Source: an uncultured Alphaproteobacteria bacterium (GTDB lineage Bacteria; Pseudomonadota; Alphaproteobacteria; RF32; CAG-239). Taken from it: DNA of 61,016 bases. The notes under the pieces were generated by a model. The model made no database searches. It was not told the DNA's origin and worked only from the letters and a program-made list of their open reading frames with translations. Below, in pieces: positions 1 through 7,367 of the stretch. Position 1 is the first letter of the stretch. Each line of letters starts with the position of its first letter. Location of the stretch: NCBI GenBank assembly GCA_947588655.1, contig CANPYS010000006.1:1-61016 (forward strand), in the 5' to 3' direction. The position numbers were made by a program, and so were the translations under genes.

Positions 1-564
1 GCAAAGAGTAAGATTATCGCAATTGACAATATTGCCGCACCATGAAGATTTAATCGTATCTGTAAAACCTAAATCAGTACAAGAACTGGCCGTTTCACAA
101 CGTTTGAAATTGCTATCAAGCGGGCAGTTTTTATAAGACTTGCAGCCTGGATAGTTTGTATTTTTAGGAATGACATACCCCATATCGGCACAAGTCGGTA
201 CCTTCTGAGCAAAGTCACCGCAAAGATAATAAGTTTTATCATTTTCTATACAAGTTTTTGAGTCTGTGCAACCATCAATAGAGCTTGTTGACGTAAAGCC
301 TAAATCAGCACAAGAGGCTTTATCTTTACCTGGAATACTCAGTGCCTCAAGTTTCACACAACGTGCATAAGAAGAGTCAAAAGGGCAATATAAAGCGTGT
401 TCGCAATCTTTATCGCCACCTTTTTCATAACCCAAAGTTTTGCAGTCACCTGCGGTTGAATGCCCTGGTTCTTGAACGCAAGAATTATCATAATCATTTA
501 AGCACGTTACAGCCAAAGCAGGGTTGGCGATAAGCATCGCCAAAAATAAAATTACTAGTTTCAT
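1..564 (-). CDS. Secreted Cys-rich repeat protein (partial, runs off window start)
   Basis: Not in the ORF track because it is open at the window edge; I translated the minus strand from ATG 564-562. It begins with a signal peptide (MKLVILFLAMLIANPALA) and continues for 188 codons without a stop. The mature part holds four units of about 30-38 residues with the pattern C-x2-(L/M)G(Y/F)-...-C-...-C(P)x(D/N)-x-x(Y/F)xxC, for example CPFDSSYARC and CPLDSNFKRC. The even spacing of cysteines suggests disulfide-bonded extracytoplasmic modules. An AGGAGA ribosome site lies 6 nt upstream and a TTGACA-17-TACAAT promoter just before it. The gene at 35173 carries the same CPxD-(S/T)YxxC unit. Function unknown; a surface or periplasmic role is inferred from signal peptide and cysteines. 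Confidence 0.8.
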   Translation of the reverse strand, partial: MKLVILFLAMLIANPALAVTCLNDYDNSCVQEPGHSTAGDCKTLGYEKGGDKDCEHALYCPFDSSYARCVKLEALSIPGKDKASCADLGFTSTSSIDGCTDSKTCIENDKTYYLCGDFAQKVPTCADMGYVIPKNTNYPGCKSYKNCPLDSNFKRCETASSCTDLGFTDTIKSSWCGNIVNCDNLTLC

Positions 565-595
565 CAATAATCTCCTATAAAAAATTGATAATTTA

Positions 596-624
596 ATTGT
601 ACCTTTAAATGATACAATTGTCAA
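596..624 (-). promoter_or_regulatory. Sigma70-type promoter of the Cys-rich gene, carried on an IR-flanked segment
   Basis: On the minus strand TTGACA (624-619) is followed after exactly 17 nt by TACAAT (601-596), pointing at the Cys-rich gene. The -35 and spacer lie inside the IR-flanked segment 599-697, while the last bases of the -10 come from the gene-side flank, so inversion would break the promoter. Confidence 0.8.
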
Positions 625-697
625 GCTTTTTTATGAGCGTAAAATCAAGCACTTAGATTTTTAAAAATGCCCGAAAAAAATGCACAAAAAAAGGTAC
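599..697. repeat. Putative invertible promoter segment, copy 1 (ON orientation)
   Basis: A 99-bp segment bounded by GTACCTTT (599-606) and AAAGGTAC (690-697). Its interior is about 90% identical to 28598-28700. The distal flank beyond it (gtttttttgagatagttg..., about 50 bp) matches the distal flank of copy 2 only when one is reverse-complemented relative to the interior, so the interior is flipped between the two loci. Here its promoter faces the Cys-rich gene. Confidence 0.7.
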
Positions 698-775
698 GTT
701 TTTTTGAGATAGTTGATTTTTGCCCATTATTTCTTGATTTTCCTTGATTTTTTGTTGTTTTGGAACCCATAAAAA

Positions 776-1004
776 CGTCATACTGAGGACTTTAGTCCGA
801 AGAGTGACGTAAAATAAAAATCGTCATTCTGAGGCGGTTTACCGCCGAAGAATCCAGATGGAAAAATATAGCTAATTTGTTGTCCTGGACTCTTCGCTGA
901 CGCTCAGAGTGACGACGGGAGAGGTGTTCTGGACTCTTCGGACTAAAGTCCTCAGAGTGACGACGGGAGGGGGTCTGGACTCTTCGCTGACGCTCAGAGT
1001 GACG
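776..1004. repeat. Array of five palindromic intergenic repeats with exchangeable cores
   Basis: Units at about 776-809, 821-857, 882-914, 929-963 and 974-1003. Constant arms (CTCTTCG on one side, CTCAGAGTGACG on the other, in either orientation) enclose different self-complementary cores: GGACTTTAGTCC, GGCGGTTTACCGCC, CTGACGCTCAG. Related units occur at 20809-20888 and 60598-60735. They fill the intergenic space between the Cys-rich gene promoter and tatA; I see no ORF in 565-1069. Confidence 0.85.
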
Positions 1005-1030
1005 GTGGAAAATAGCTTAGGGCAACAAAA

Positions 1031-1055
1031 AGCGCACCCTCAAGGGTGCGCTCTT
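1031..1055 (-). terminator. Terminator of the SPOR-nagZ-tatA operon
   Basis: AGCGCACCCT-CA-AGGGTGCGCT forms a perfect 10-bp stem. Read on the minus strand it is followed by TTTTTGTT, immediately downstream of the tatA stop codon. Confidence 0.85.
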
Positions 1056-1069
1056 ATTTGATTGAAAAT

Positions 1070-1261
1070 TTATTTATCTTCTTTGTTCTTTTGCCGGTCA
1101 GCCTTGGCTTTGGCAATTTTTTCCTCAACGGCCTTTTTGCCTTTTTTTAGCGCCTCAACACCCTCATCAGCATATTTTTTGAGCGCGGGCAAACGATCCG
1201 CTGAAAAAATAACCACCACCAAAATAATGACTAAAACCCAACTCCAAAATCCTGAAAACAT
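1070..1261 (-). CDS. tatA: Sec-independent (Tat) translocase subunit TatA
   Basis: A 63-residue protein with one N-terminal membrane helix (WSWVLVIILVVVIF), a hinge with SADRLPALKK, and a charged amphipathic helix rich in Lys/Glu, the standard TatA layout. TatA oligomerises in the inner membrane and forms the passage for folded proteins delivered by TatC. The start codon overlaps the nagZ stop (TAATG), so the two are translationally coupled; the ribosome site AAGGAG lies inside the end of nagZ. In many alphaproteobacteria this locus continues with tatB and tatC and has scpAB between nagZ and tatA; none of these is present here, so TatBC must be elsewhere or TatA may act more minimally. TatB cannot be fully excluded from sequence alone, but the short tail favours TatA. 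Confidence 0.85.
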   Translation of the reverse strand: MFSGFWSWVLVIILVVVIFSADRLPALKKYADEGVEALKKGKKAVEEKIAKAKADRQKNKEDK

Positions 1262-2316
1262 TATTTTACTCCTTTTTGCATTTGATTGAGCGTTTCTGTT
1301 GCGTCATAATCAACCTCCACGCTTGCAACCTGTTGAACCATACTATAATATTCTTTTTCATTCAAATCAAGCATATTCGCCGACTTGTTATGCCAAACTT
1401 TTTTGATGTTTTCAAATCGGGATAATCCCTCGTCGCTTAAAGGTCTGCCCTTTTGGCACAAAGATTCCATTTCATCAAACTTTCCCATGCAATAACACAC
1501 CACATCGCATCCGGCATTCCAACACGCCACTGATTTCGTTACAACATCGCCTTTCAAAGCTTTCATATCTATGGCATCTGAAATTAAAAGCCCCTGAAAA
1601 CCAATCTCCTGACGGATAATCTGTTGAATGCCCTTTGATGAGCAACTGATTGGATTTTTATCATCTATCGCTTTAAGCAAAATATGCGCCGTCATACCCG
1701 CCGGACACGCCGAACACACCCGAAAAGGATAAAAATCGCGCTCAAGTTCTATTCTTGAGGCCTCAATGATTGGCAGTCCTAAATGCGGATCTGTTACCGC
1801 GCGCCCATGCCCTGGCAAATGCTTCATACAAGGGCAAATGCCTAATTCTTGATAAGTTTGAATCATTATTTTAGAAAGCGTTGCCACTTGTTTTTCATCG
1901 GCCGAAAAAATACGCCCTTGCAAAACCTTTGATGTTTGGGGTTGTTCCACATCAAGAACCGGCGCAAAATTAAAGTTGACACCGACCGAAAGCATATCAC
2001 GTGCAATAAGCTTGGCATGAAGCTGAACCGCTTTTTCAGGCGCTGACGTCTGCGCTAACGTTTTTTGAAACGCATAGTCCGCAAATCCCGCCGCCTTTAA
2101 CCGATTAACGCGACCACCCTCCGAATCCACAGCAATGATTGTATCTTCGCCGTTAATAACCTCTTTAAGCTCTGTTATGAGCTTTTTAAGCTGTGTTACA
2201 TTTTCTAAATTGCGGTTAAAAAGCGTGACGCCTAAAGGCTTGTCATGCGCAAAAAGCCTTTTTTCGCGATCTGATAAAACTGTTCCTTCAACAGATAAAA
2301 GCGCGGCCAAAGGCAT
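1261..2316 (-). CDS. nagZ: Beta-N-acetylhexosaminidase NagZ (GH3)
   Basis: 351 residues, full length for the glycoside hydrolase 3 family. NagZ removes terminal GlcNAc from muropeptides in the cytoplasm during peptidoglycan recycling. Visible signatures are KHLPGHGRAVTDPHLGLP (the KHxPGHG loop with the catalytic His) and LLISDAIDMKAL, which contains the nucleophilic Asp. There is no signal peptide, as expected for a cytoplasmic enzyme. The start ATG at 2316 is preceded by AGGAG. It sits between a SPOR-domain gene and tatA in one minus-strand operon, a typical alphaproteobacterial neighbourhood linking septal peptidoglycan remodelling with recycling. Confidence 0.92.
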   Translation of the reverse strand: MPLAALLSVEGTVLSDREKRLFAHDKPLGVTLFNRNLENVTQLKKLITELKEVINGEDTIIAVDSEGGRVNRLKAAGFADYAFQKTLAQTSAPEKAVQLHAKLIARDMLSVGVNFNFAPVLDVEQPQTSKVLQGRIFSADEKQVATLSKIMIQTYQELGICPCMKHLPGHGRAVTDPHLGLPIIEASRIELERDFYPFRVCSACPAGMTAHILLKAIDDKNPISCSSKGIQQIIRQEIGFQGLLISDAIDMKALKGDVVTKSVACWNAGCDVVCYCMGKFDEMESLCQKGRPLSDEGLSRFENIKKVWHNKSANMLDLNEKEYYSMVQQVASVEVDYDATETLNQMQKGVK

Positions 2317-2325
2317 AAGAATCTC

Positions 2326-3180
2326 CTATTTTTGCTTAACAACGCAACTGCCGCCCGCGTTTTTGATTTGCGCGCACAATGCATCGGCATCGCTTCTGTT
2401 TTCAAAATCGCCGGCTTTTAAGCGGTACATGGTGCTTTTGCCATTTTCAGCCGCCTCAACTTCATGAGGCAAATCTTTTAAGATGGCATACTTTTTAACT
2501 TCTTCATCCCAAGATTTTTCAACAGCGCTTTTGTTTGCCGACGCCACAAGCTGAACCTGCCAATGCCCTTTAGAAACCGCCGCCTTGGGCTCCTCTGTTT
2601 TTGGCTTTTCTTCAACAGGAGCTTGAACCTCTGGCAAAGCCTTTTCTTTTATGACGTTTGATGAAATGTCTTTGGGCTTTTCGGGAATCTTGATTTTTTG
2701 ACCGTCTGTTGCTTCCACCGCCTCAATTTTTTCATCTAAAGGTTTAACGTTAAGCAAATCGGCATTCGCGTTTTTAGACTTTTCAGAAGCGCTGATTTCA
2801 GGCAATTTGGGCGTTTCAGGCTGTGGCAACAAACTCTCAGGCAAAGAATCTTCAACTTTTTTCTCAACTAAATCATAAACCGATTTATCTTGATTAGGGA
2901 TAATCATTCCCCCTGGATCATTGGGTTGAACCTTTACAGGCGTCAGCGGCCGCTTGATTAACGGCAACTCGTTTGACGATTCACTCATCTTTGGCAACAA
3001 AATAAACCAACTGACCACCGCCGCGAGTGCCACACCCGCTAAAGTGCCAATAAAACCGTTGCGCGAACGCTGTAATTGCATGCGCCGATTTTCATATTCC
3101 TCGGCACGTTGCGCCGCAATTTTTTGCTTGAATTCGCTTAAATATTCGTCTTCATGCTCGTTTTGATAAAGTTTAAACAT
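2326..3180 (-). CDS. SPOR-domain inner-membrane protein
   Basis: 284 residues: a charged cytoplasmic N-terminus (1-38), one TM helix around 41-63 (FIGTLAGVALAAVVSWFILL), a long Pro/Glu/Lys-rich periplasmic linker, and a C-terminal SPOR domain (about 205-284, beginning GHWQVQLVASANKSAVEKSW). SPOR domains bind glycan strands lacking stem peptides at the division septum. It is the first gene of the operon with nagZ (10-nt gap) and tatA. The linker is low complexity and probably poorly conserved. Function in septal wall recognition follows from the domain; the exact partner is not visible. Confidence 0.88.
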   Translation of the reverse strand: MFKLYQNEHEDEYLSEFKQKIAAQRAEEYENRRMQLQRSRNGFIGTLAGVALAAVVSWFILLPKMSESSNELPLIKRPLTPVKVQPNDPGGMIIPNQDKSVYDLVEKKVEDSLPESLLPQPETPKLPEISASEKSKNANADLLNVKPLDEKIEAVEATDGQKIKIPEKPKDISSNVIKEKALPEVQAPVEEKPKTEEPKAAVSKGHWQVQLVASANKSAVEKSWDEEVKKYAILKDLPHEVEAAENGKSTMYRLKAGDFENRSDADALCAQIKNAGGSCVVKQK

Positions 3181-3203
3181 CTCTTTTCCCTTATCTTGAT
3201 ATT

Positions 3204-3215
3204 ATTGTGCACAAT
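3204..3215. promoter_or_regulatory. 12-bp palindrome in the divergent SPOR/xthA promoter region
   Basis: ATTGTGCACAAT is a perfect palindrome located between the two divergent genes, where an operator would be expected. No second copy was noticed in the window and no regulator can be named. Confidence 0.35.
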
Positions 3216-3284
3216 CTTAAAATCAAAAACTTTAAAATCCTTTAATATCGTGCTTACATAAAAATAAATTTTAGGATAGGCGAA

Positions 3285-4079
3285 ATGAAAATTTCAACAT
3301 TTAACATTAATTCTATTAACGCACGGCTACCGATTTTAACCTCTTGGCTTCAGCAAACCGCGCAAGATGTTGTTTTGCTCCAAGAAATTAAGTGCGAAAG
3401 CGCGGCTTTTCCGTATTTTGATTTAAAAACAATCGGCTATGAAAGCAAAATTTTGGGGCAAAAAAGCTATAACGGCGTGGCGGTTTTAAGTCCGTATAAA
3501 ATGAGCGTTGTTCAAGAAGGTCTGCCCGATTTTGAAGATGAAAACGCTCGTTATTTGGAGGTTTTGGTTGAAACGCCTAGCGCGCCGCTTCATGTGGCAT
3601 CGGTCTATCTGCCAAACGGCAATCCGCCCCAAAACAACCCCGATGATAACTCTAAATTTGAATATAAAATTAGTTTTATGAACGCGCTTTATCAACGCGC
3701 GCAAAAACTTTTGCAATCGGGCGAAAAAATTGTGTTGGGCGGCGATTTTAACGTGATTTTGAACGAACGAGAAGTTTATGACGCGCGTTTGTTTCAAAAT
3801 AACGCCCTTTTTAAGGAAAGCGTCAAGCAACGTTTGGTCGCCTTGCAATATTTGGGGTTTTACGATGCTTTTCGCACCCTTCATCCACATGATATTGGCT
3901 ATACTTTTTGGGATTATAACGCTAATTCGTTTGCCGCCGATTTGGGCATGCGCATTGATTATTTGTTTTTGTCGCCCAATATAACCGATAAACTCCAAAG
4001 CTGTTTTGTTGATAAAGCCCCGCGCAAGCTAGACAAGCCTTCTGATCATACGCCACTTACGGCTGTTTTTGATTTTTAG
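3285..4079 (+). CDS. xthA: Exodeoxyribonuclease III
   Basis: 264 residues, close to the 268 of E. coli ExoIII. Endonuclease/exonuclease/phosphatase fold with the expected active-site motifs in order: FNINSINARL near the N-terminus, LLQEIK (metal-binding Glu), GGDFNV (Asp/Asn pair), RIDYLFLS, and SDHTPL with the general-base His at the C-terminus. The enzyme is the AP endonuclease and 3'-5' exonuclease of base excision repair, acting in the cytoplasm. The gene is monocistronic, divergent from the SPOR operon, with TAGGATAGG upstream of its ATG. Confidence 0.92.
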   Translation: MKISTFNINSINARLPILTSWLQQTAQDVVLLQEIKCESAAFPYFDLKTIGYESKILGQKSYNGVAVLSPYKMSVVQEGLPDFEDENARYLEVLVETPSAPLHVASVYLPNGNPPQNNPDDNSKFEYKISFMNALYQRAQKLLQSGEKIVLGGDFNVILNEREVYDARLFQNNALFKESVKQRLVALQYLGFYDAFRTLHPHDIGYTFWDYNANSFAADLGMRIDYLFLSPNITDKLQSCFVDKAPRKLDKPSDHTPLTAVFDF

Positions 4080-4110
4080 CGATAAAAAAACGCCCCAATG
4101 CAAATTTTTG

Positions 4111-4138
4111 TTGACAAGCGTTTCAAAAAATGTATATT
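4111..4138 (+). promoter_or_regulatory. Promoter of rpmG
   Basis: TTGACA, 16-nt spacer, TATATT, about 45 nt upstream of the rpmG start codon; one of the closest matches to the sigma70 consensus in the window. Confidence 0.75.
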
Positions 4139-4182
4139 ACGCCTAAATGTTTTGTTTGATAACTTTTTTTTGAGAGTTGAAA

Positions 4183-4350
4183 ATGGCTAAAGCAGTTAAA
4201 TTGAAAATTAAATTGGAAAGCAGCGCCGGTACAGGCACTTTCTATATGGCAGAAAAAAATCCGAGAACTCATCCTGAAAAGCTGGTCTTGAAAAAATTTG
4301 ATAAAAAGTCCAGAAAACACGAAGAGTTTGTTGAAAAGAAATTAAAGTAA
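4183..4350 (+). CDS. rpmG: Large-subunit ribosomal protein bL33
   Basis: A 55-residue ORF below the cut-off of the supplied track. The translation starts [20 protein letters not shown], continues [20 protein letters not shown] and ends in a basic tail, the unmistakable bL33 pattern. The two CxxC zinc-binding pairs of the C+ type are absent, so this is the zinc-free C- paralogue normal in Proteobacteria. It has its own strong promoter and a terminator, so it is monocistronic, between xthA and the convergent xerC. Confidence 0.93.
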   Translation: MAKAVKLKIKLESSAGTGTFYMAEKNPRTHPEKLVLKKFDKKSRKHEEFVEKKLK

Positions 4351-4377
4351 TTTCATGTTGGTTTTCTTTTTCCTGAG

Positions 4378-4404
4378 AGGTGCTGTCTTTCGGCACCTTT
4401 TTTT
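4378..4404 (+). terminator. Terminator of rpmG
   Basis: AGGTGC and GCACCT pair across a 9-nt loop, followed by a run of seven T. It lies between rpmG and the 3' end of xerC. Confidence 0.8.
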
Positions 4405-5341
4405 AATTTTCCTCTTTAGAAGGCCCAAACGCTTTATTGTATTCTCTTTTAACGGTTTCAAGCGAAACATCGGTATAACGTTCGGTGGTGGCAAGTGAGG
4501 CGTGTCCTAAAAGCATTTGAATGGAGCGTAAATCTGTCCCCTCGGCTAAAAGATGCGTTGCAAAAGAATGCCGCAGGGCATGGGGCGTCAATGTATCAGG
4601 TAGGCCCATCACAGCCCGCAACTTTTGCAGATTTCGCTGAATTATCCGCGGACTTAAGCGCTCGCCGCGCGCGCCCACAAATAGTGCCTCACCTTTTTGA
4701 AGCGTATAAGGCACACTTTCAAGATAAGCCGCCACACACGCACGCACAACAGGCAACATCGGGACAAGGCGCTCTTTGTTGCCTTTGCCTTTAATGCGCA
4801 AAAAATCGGACTCTAAATCTGTTTGACCGAAGTTTAAAGAAAGCGCTTCTGATATGCGCAACCCGCATCCGTACAACAAAGACATTACCGCGCGATCGCG
4901 CAAGCCCTGCCAATCGGATTTTGCAAAATGCACGGATTCTTTTAAAACATCTAAGGCGTCCGAAACATCTAAAGCCTTGGGCAAAACCTTGGCGCGACGC
5001 GGGGTGGCAATCAGCCCGACCGCCGAATTTTGCAAAATTTCGTTCTTACGCAAAAAGCGAAAAAAATTCCGAAACGCCGCAATTTCTCGCGCAAGAGAGC
5101 TTTTTTCTATATTTTTGGCGGCACGCGCGCTGATAAATCCGCGAAAATCGCGTATGTCAAGATTTTTCAAAAAGCTTAAACTAACCGTTGTTTCAAAATA
5201 ATTGATAAAAAGCGCTAAATCGCGCGCATAGGCATCTAATGTATGCGCACTGTAGCGGCGTTCGTCTTTCAAAAACAAAAGCCAACGTTGAATGATGCCC
5301 TGAAGCTCGGCATCGGCATTAAATTGAATCGGTTCTTTCAT
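4403..5341 (-). CDS. xerC: Tyrosine recombinase XerC
   Basis: 312 residues with an N-terminal SAM-like core-binding domain (about 15-100) and a C-terminal catalytic domain. The conserved pentad is visible: Arg in GCGLRISEAL, Lys in KGKGNKER, HxxR in HALRHSFATHLL, His in LGHASLATTERY, and the nucleophilic Tyr in ERYTDVS. XerC with XerD resolves chromosome dimers at dif. The ERYTDV ending and monocistronic setting favour XerC over XerD or a phage integrase. It is the only site-specific recombinase in the window and therefore the only local candidate for acting on the invertible promoters, but Xer proteins usually do not do this; a dedicated invertase elsewhere is more likely. Confidence 0.87.
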   Translation of the reverse strand: MKEPIQFNADAELQGIIQRWLLFLKDERRYSAHTLDAYARDLALFINYFETTVSLSFLKNLDIRDFRGFISARAAKNIEKSSLAREIAAFRNFFRFLRKNEILQNSAVGLIATPRRAKVLPKALDVSDALDVLKESVHFAKSDWQGLRDRAVMSLLYGCGLRISEALSLNFGQTDLESDFLRIKGKGNKERLVPMLPVVRACVAAYLESVPYTLQKGEALFVGARGERLSPRIIQRNLQKLRAVMGLPDTLTPHALRHSFATHLLAEGTDLRSIQMLLGHASLATTERYTDVSLETVKREYNKAFGPSKEEN

Positions 5342-5365
5342 AAGTGCTATGATGGCACAAAATTC

Positions 5366-6331
5366 TTAATTTTTTATAACCGTTTTATCTTTGAAAACTG
5401 AAAGCAACATTCCGCCGAATAACAACGCAAACGTTACGCTTAAAGATTGCCACGCCGCAATTTCTATGCCAAAATGCGGCAAGAAAATTTTGGAACCGAT
5501 AAACATTAAGATAATCGCTAACGCCGGCTTTAAATATGCAAATTTGCTCACAATCGCCGCTAACAAGAAATATAGCGCTCGCAAGCCCAAAATTGCAAAA
5601 ATGTTGCTCGTATAAATCAAGAAAACATCTTCCGTCACAAGAAAAATGGCGGGAATGCTATCAAAAGCAAAAATTACGTCCATCGTTTCAATAATAATCA
5701 GCGCAAACAAAAGCGGCGTCATATACCAACGATTATTTTCCTTAATCACAAAATGTTCGCCCTTAAGTTCATGCGTCACATGAAAAATCTGCGACATATA
5801 CTGATAAAGCTTGGTTTCTTTAAAGGGCTTTTCTTCCCCGTCCTTGCTGATGAGCATTTTTAAGCCCGTCCAAATCAGGAAAACCGAGAACAGGTAAAGC
5901 ACACCATGAAAGCGCGAAATCAGCGCCTCGCCCAAAAAAATCATAATCCCGCGCATGACAAGCGCACCCAATATGCCCCAAAACAAAACGCGATGCTGAT
6001 ATTTTGCCGGCACGCCAACGCTTGCAAACACAACCGACATTACAAATATGTTATCTAAAGAAAGACTCTTTTCAAGCAAATAGCCCGTAAAATAAAGCAT
6101 ACCTTGGTCAGCGCCTTCTTCATATATCACAAAGACGCCAAAGATAAGCGCTATGACAATGTAAAAAATACACATCCATAAGGTGTGAAAAAAGCGCGGC
6201 TCTTCATTTTTGCGGTTAAACAAAAACAAATCAAGCACCAGTAAAACCACAACCACTGCCCCAAAAATTGCCCACATCACAGAAGAGGGCAACACTGTAT
6301 GCTCAGTTAAAAGCGTATCTAAATTTTCCAT
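5366..6331 (-). CDS. TerC/Alx-family membrane protein
   Basis: The track begins further upstream inside galE; I prefer ATG at 6331 (MENLDTLLTEH...), directly after the galE stop, giving 321 residues. About nine TM helices and the family motifs EKSLSLDNIFVMSVVF and ETMDVIFAFDSIPAIF, whose acidic residues in membrane helices are thought to bind metal. Members of this family (E. coli Alx, B. subtilis MeeF/MeeY) export manganese or metallate exoenzymes; tellurite resistance is the historical name only. It follows galE with a 1-nt gap. No Mn riboswitch (yybP-ykoY) is visible because the gene lies inside an operon. Confidence 0.85.
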   Translation of the reverse strand: MENLDTLLTEHTVLPSSVMWAIFGAVVVVLLVLDLFLFNRKNEEPRFFHTLWMCIFYIVIALIFGVFVIYEEGADQGMLYFTGYLLEKSLSLDNIFVMSVVFASVGVPAKYQHRVLFWGILGALVMRGIMIFLGEALISRFHGVLYLFSVFLIWTGLKMLISKDGEEKPFKETKLYQYMSQIFHVTHELKGEHFVIKENNRWYMTPLLFALIIIETMDVIFAFDSIPAIFLVTEDVFLIYTSNIFAILGLRALYFLLAAIVSKFAYLKPALAIILMFIGSKIFLPHFGIEIAAWQSLSVTFALLFGGMLLSVFKDKTVIKN

Positions 6332-6332
6332 T

Positions 6333-7298
6333 TTATATTTCCAAATTCCAAGTTGTTTTGATAATTTCCTCAATGTTGGTATAACGCGGCTTCCAACCAA
6401 GCACTTCTTCAGCGCGTTTCGCATTGGCATAAATTACTGCCGGATCACCCGCGCGTCTTGGCGCATAGTGATGATGAATGCGCCGCCCAACAACATTTTC
6501 AGCCGCGGTTAAAACTTCTTGAACAGAAGTCGGCTTGCCCGTGCCTAAATTTAGCACATACGACTTTTTATCGGCAAGCAATTTCTTAACCGCTAAAACA
6601 TGCGCCGTCGCCAGATCGCTCACATGAATATAATCGCGTCCGCAAGTGCCGTCCGGCGTATCATAGTCCGAGCCAAAAATGGAAAAGCTATCACGCTTGC
6701 CACTCGCTGTTTCCATAATAATTGGCAACAAATTCTGCGGATTTTTTTCACGCCCCGTAATGCTTTTATCAGCGGCATAACCCACCGCGTTAAAATAACG
6801 CAAGGCAATGTAATTAAAATCTTTCAAGGTGGCATACCATGACATATATTCCTCAACCGCAGCTTTGGTATAACCGTAAAAACTAATTGGATTTAAAGGA
6901 TGATTTTCATCAATCGGCAAATATTGTGGCGTGCCGTAAACTGATGCCGATGATGAAAACACCATGTGTTTGACACCATTTGCAAGCATCGCATTTAAAA
7001 TGTTGATAGAACCACAGAGGTTGTTTTGGGCATAAAGCGCCGGATTTTCCATAGACTCGCCAACCGCTTTTTTGCCGGCTAAGTGAATAACCACATCAAT
7101 GTTCTGCGCCATTGCCTTATCTAACGCCGCAGTATCCAAAATATCGGCCCTGATAAAACCCGCCTCGGCAAACAAATTAACTTCCTGCCCAGTGGACATA
7201 TTATCATAAACCACCGTTTCAAAGCCGTTTTCAAGCAACTCTTTCACAACGTGGCTACCAATATAGCCCGCACCGCCAACAACCAAAACTTTTGCCAT
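6333..7298 (-). CDS. galE: UDP-glucose 4-epimerase
   Basis: 321 residues; extended short-chain dehydrogenase. GGAGYIGSHV binds NAD at the N-terminus, SSSASVYGTP carries the catalytic Ser/Thr, YGYTKAAVEEY contains the YxxxK dyad, and NPQNLLPIIM and GTCGRDYIHVSDL are typical GalE substrate-domain strings. It interconverts UDP-Glc and UDP-Gal for envelope glycans. With galU at 48491 it supplies UDP-sugars. First gene of a two-gene minus-strand unit with the TerC protein. Confidence 0.93.
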   Translation of the reverse strand: MAKVLVVGGAGYIGSHVVKELLENGFETVVYDNMSTGQEVNLFAEAGFIRADILDTAALDKAMAQNIDVVIHLAGKKAVGESMENPALYAQNNLCGSINILNAMLANGVKHMVFSSSASVYGTPQYLPIDENHPLNPISFYGYTKAAVEEYMSWYATLKDFNYIALRYFNAVGYAADKSITGREKNPQNLLPIIMETASGKRDSFSIFGSDYDTPDGTCGRDYIHVSDLATAHVLAVKKLLADKKSYVLNLGTGKPTSVQEVLTAAENVVGRRIHHHYAPRRAGDPAVIYANAKRAEEVLGWKPRYTNIEEIIKTTWNLEI

Positions 7299-7367
7299 TT
7301 TCCCTCCGTTTTTTTTATGTTATAGCTTAAAGTTTTGAGCAGGTCAAACAAGAAATCAGGTTTTATC

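Noticed and set aside
342-533. 63-aa plus-strand ORF at the window start
   Set aside because: Antisense to the partial Cys-rich gene, which has a signal peptide, promoter, ribosome site and repeat grammar.
599-697. Interpretation of the IR segment as a simple MITE
   Set aside because: Two copies with short terminal inverted repeats would fit, but the shared distal flank outside the repeats and the opposite interior orientation are better explained by inversion at paralogous promoters; no target-site duplications are evident.
776-1004. Possible CRISPR array
   Set aside because: Repeats are palindromic with variable cores, unequal spacing and no unique spacers; no cas genes nearby.
3486-3998. 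170-aa minus-strand ORF
   Set aside because: Antisense shadow of xthA, whose active-site motifs are complete.
4403-5341. Reading the tyrosine recombinase as a phage integrase or dedicated promoter invertase
   Set aside because: Length, motifs (LGHASLATTERYTDVS) and core-gene setting fit XerC; no adjacent inverted repeats or phage genes.
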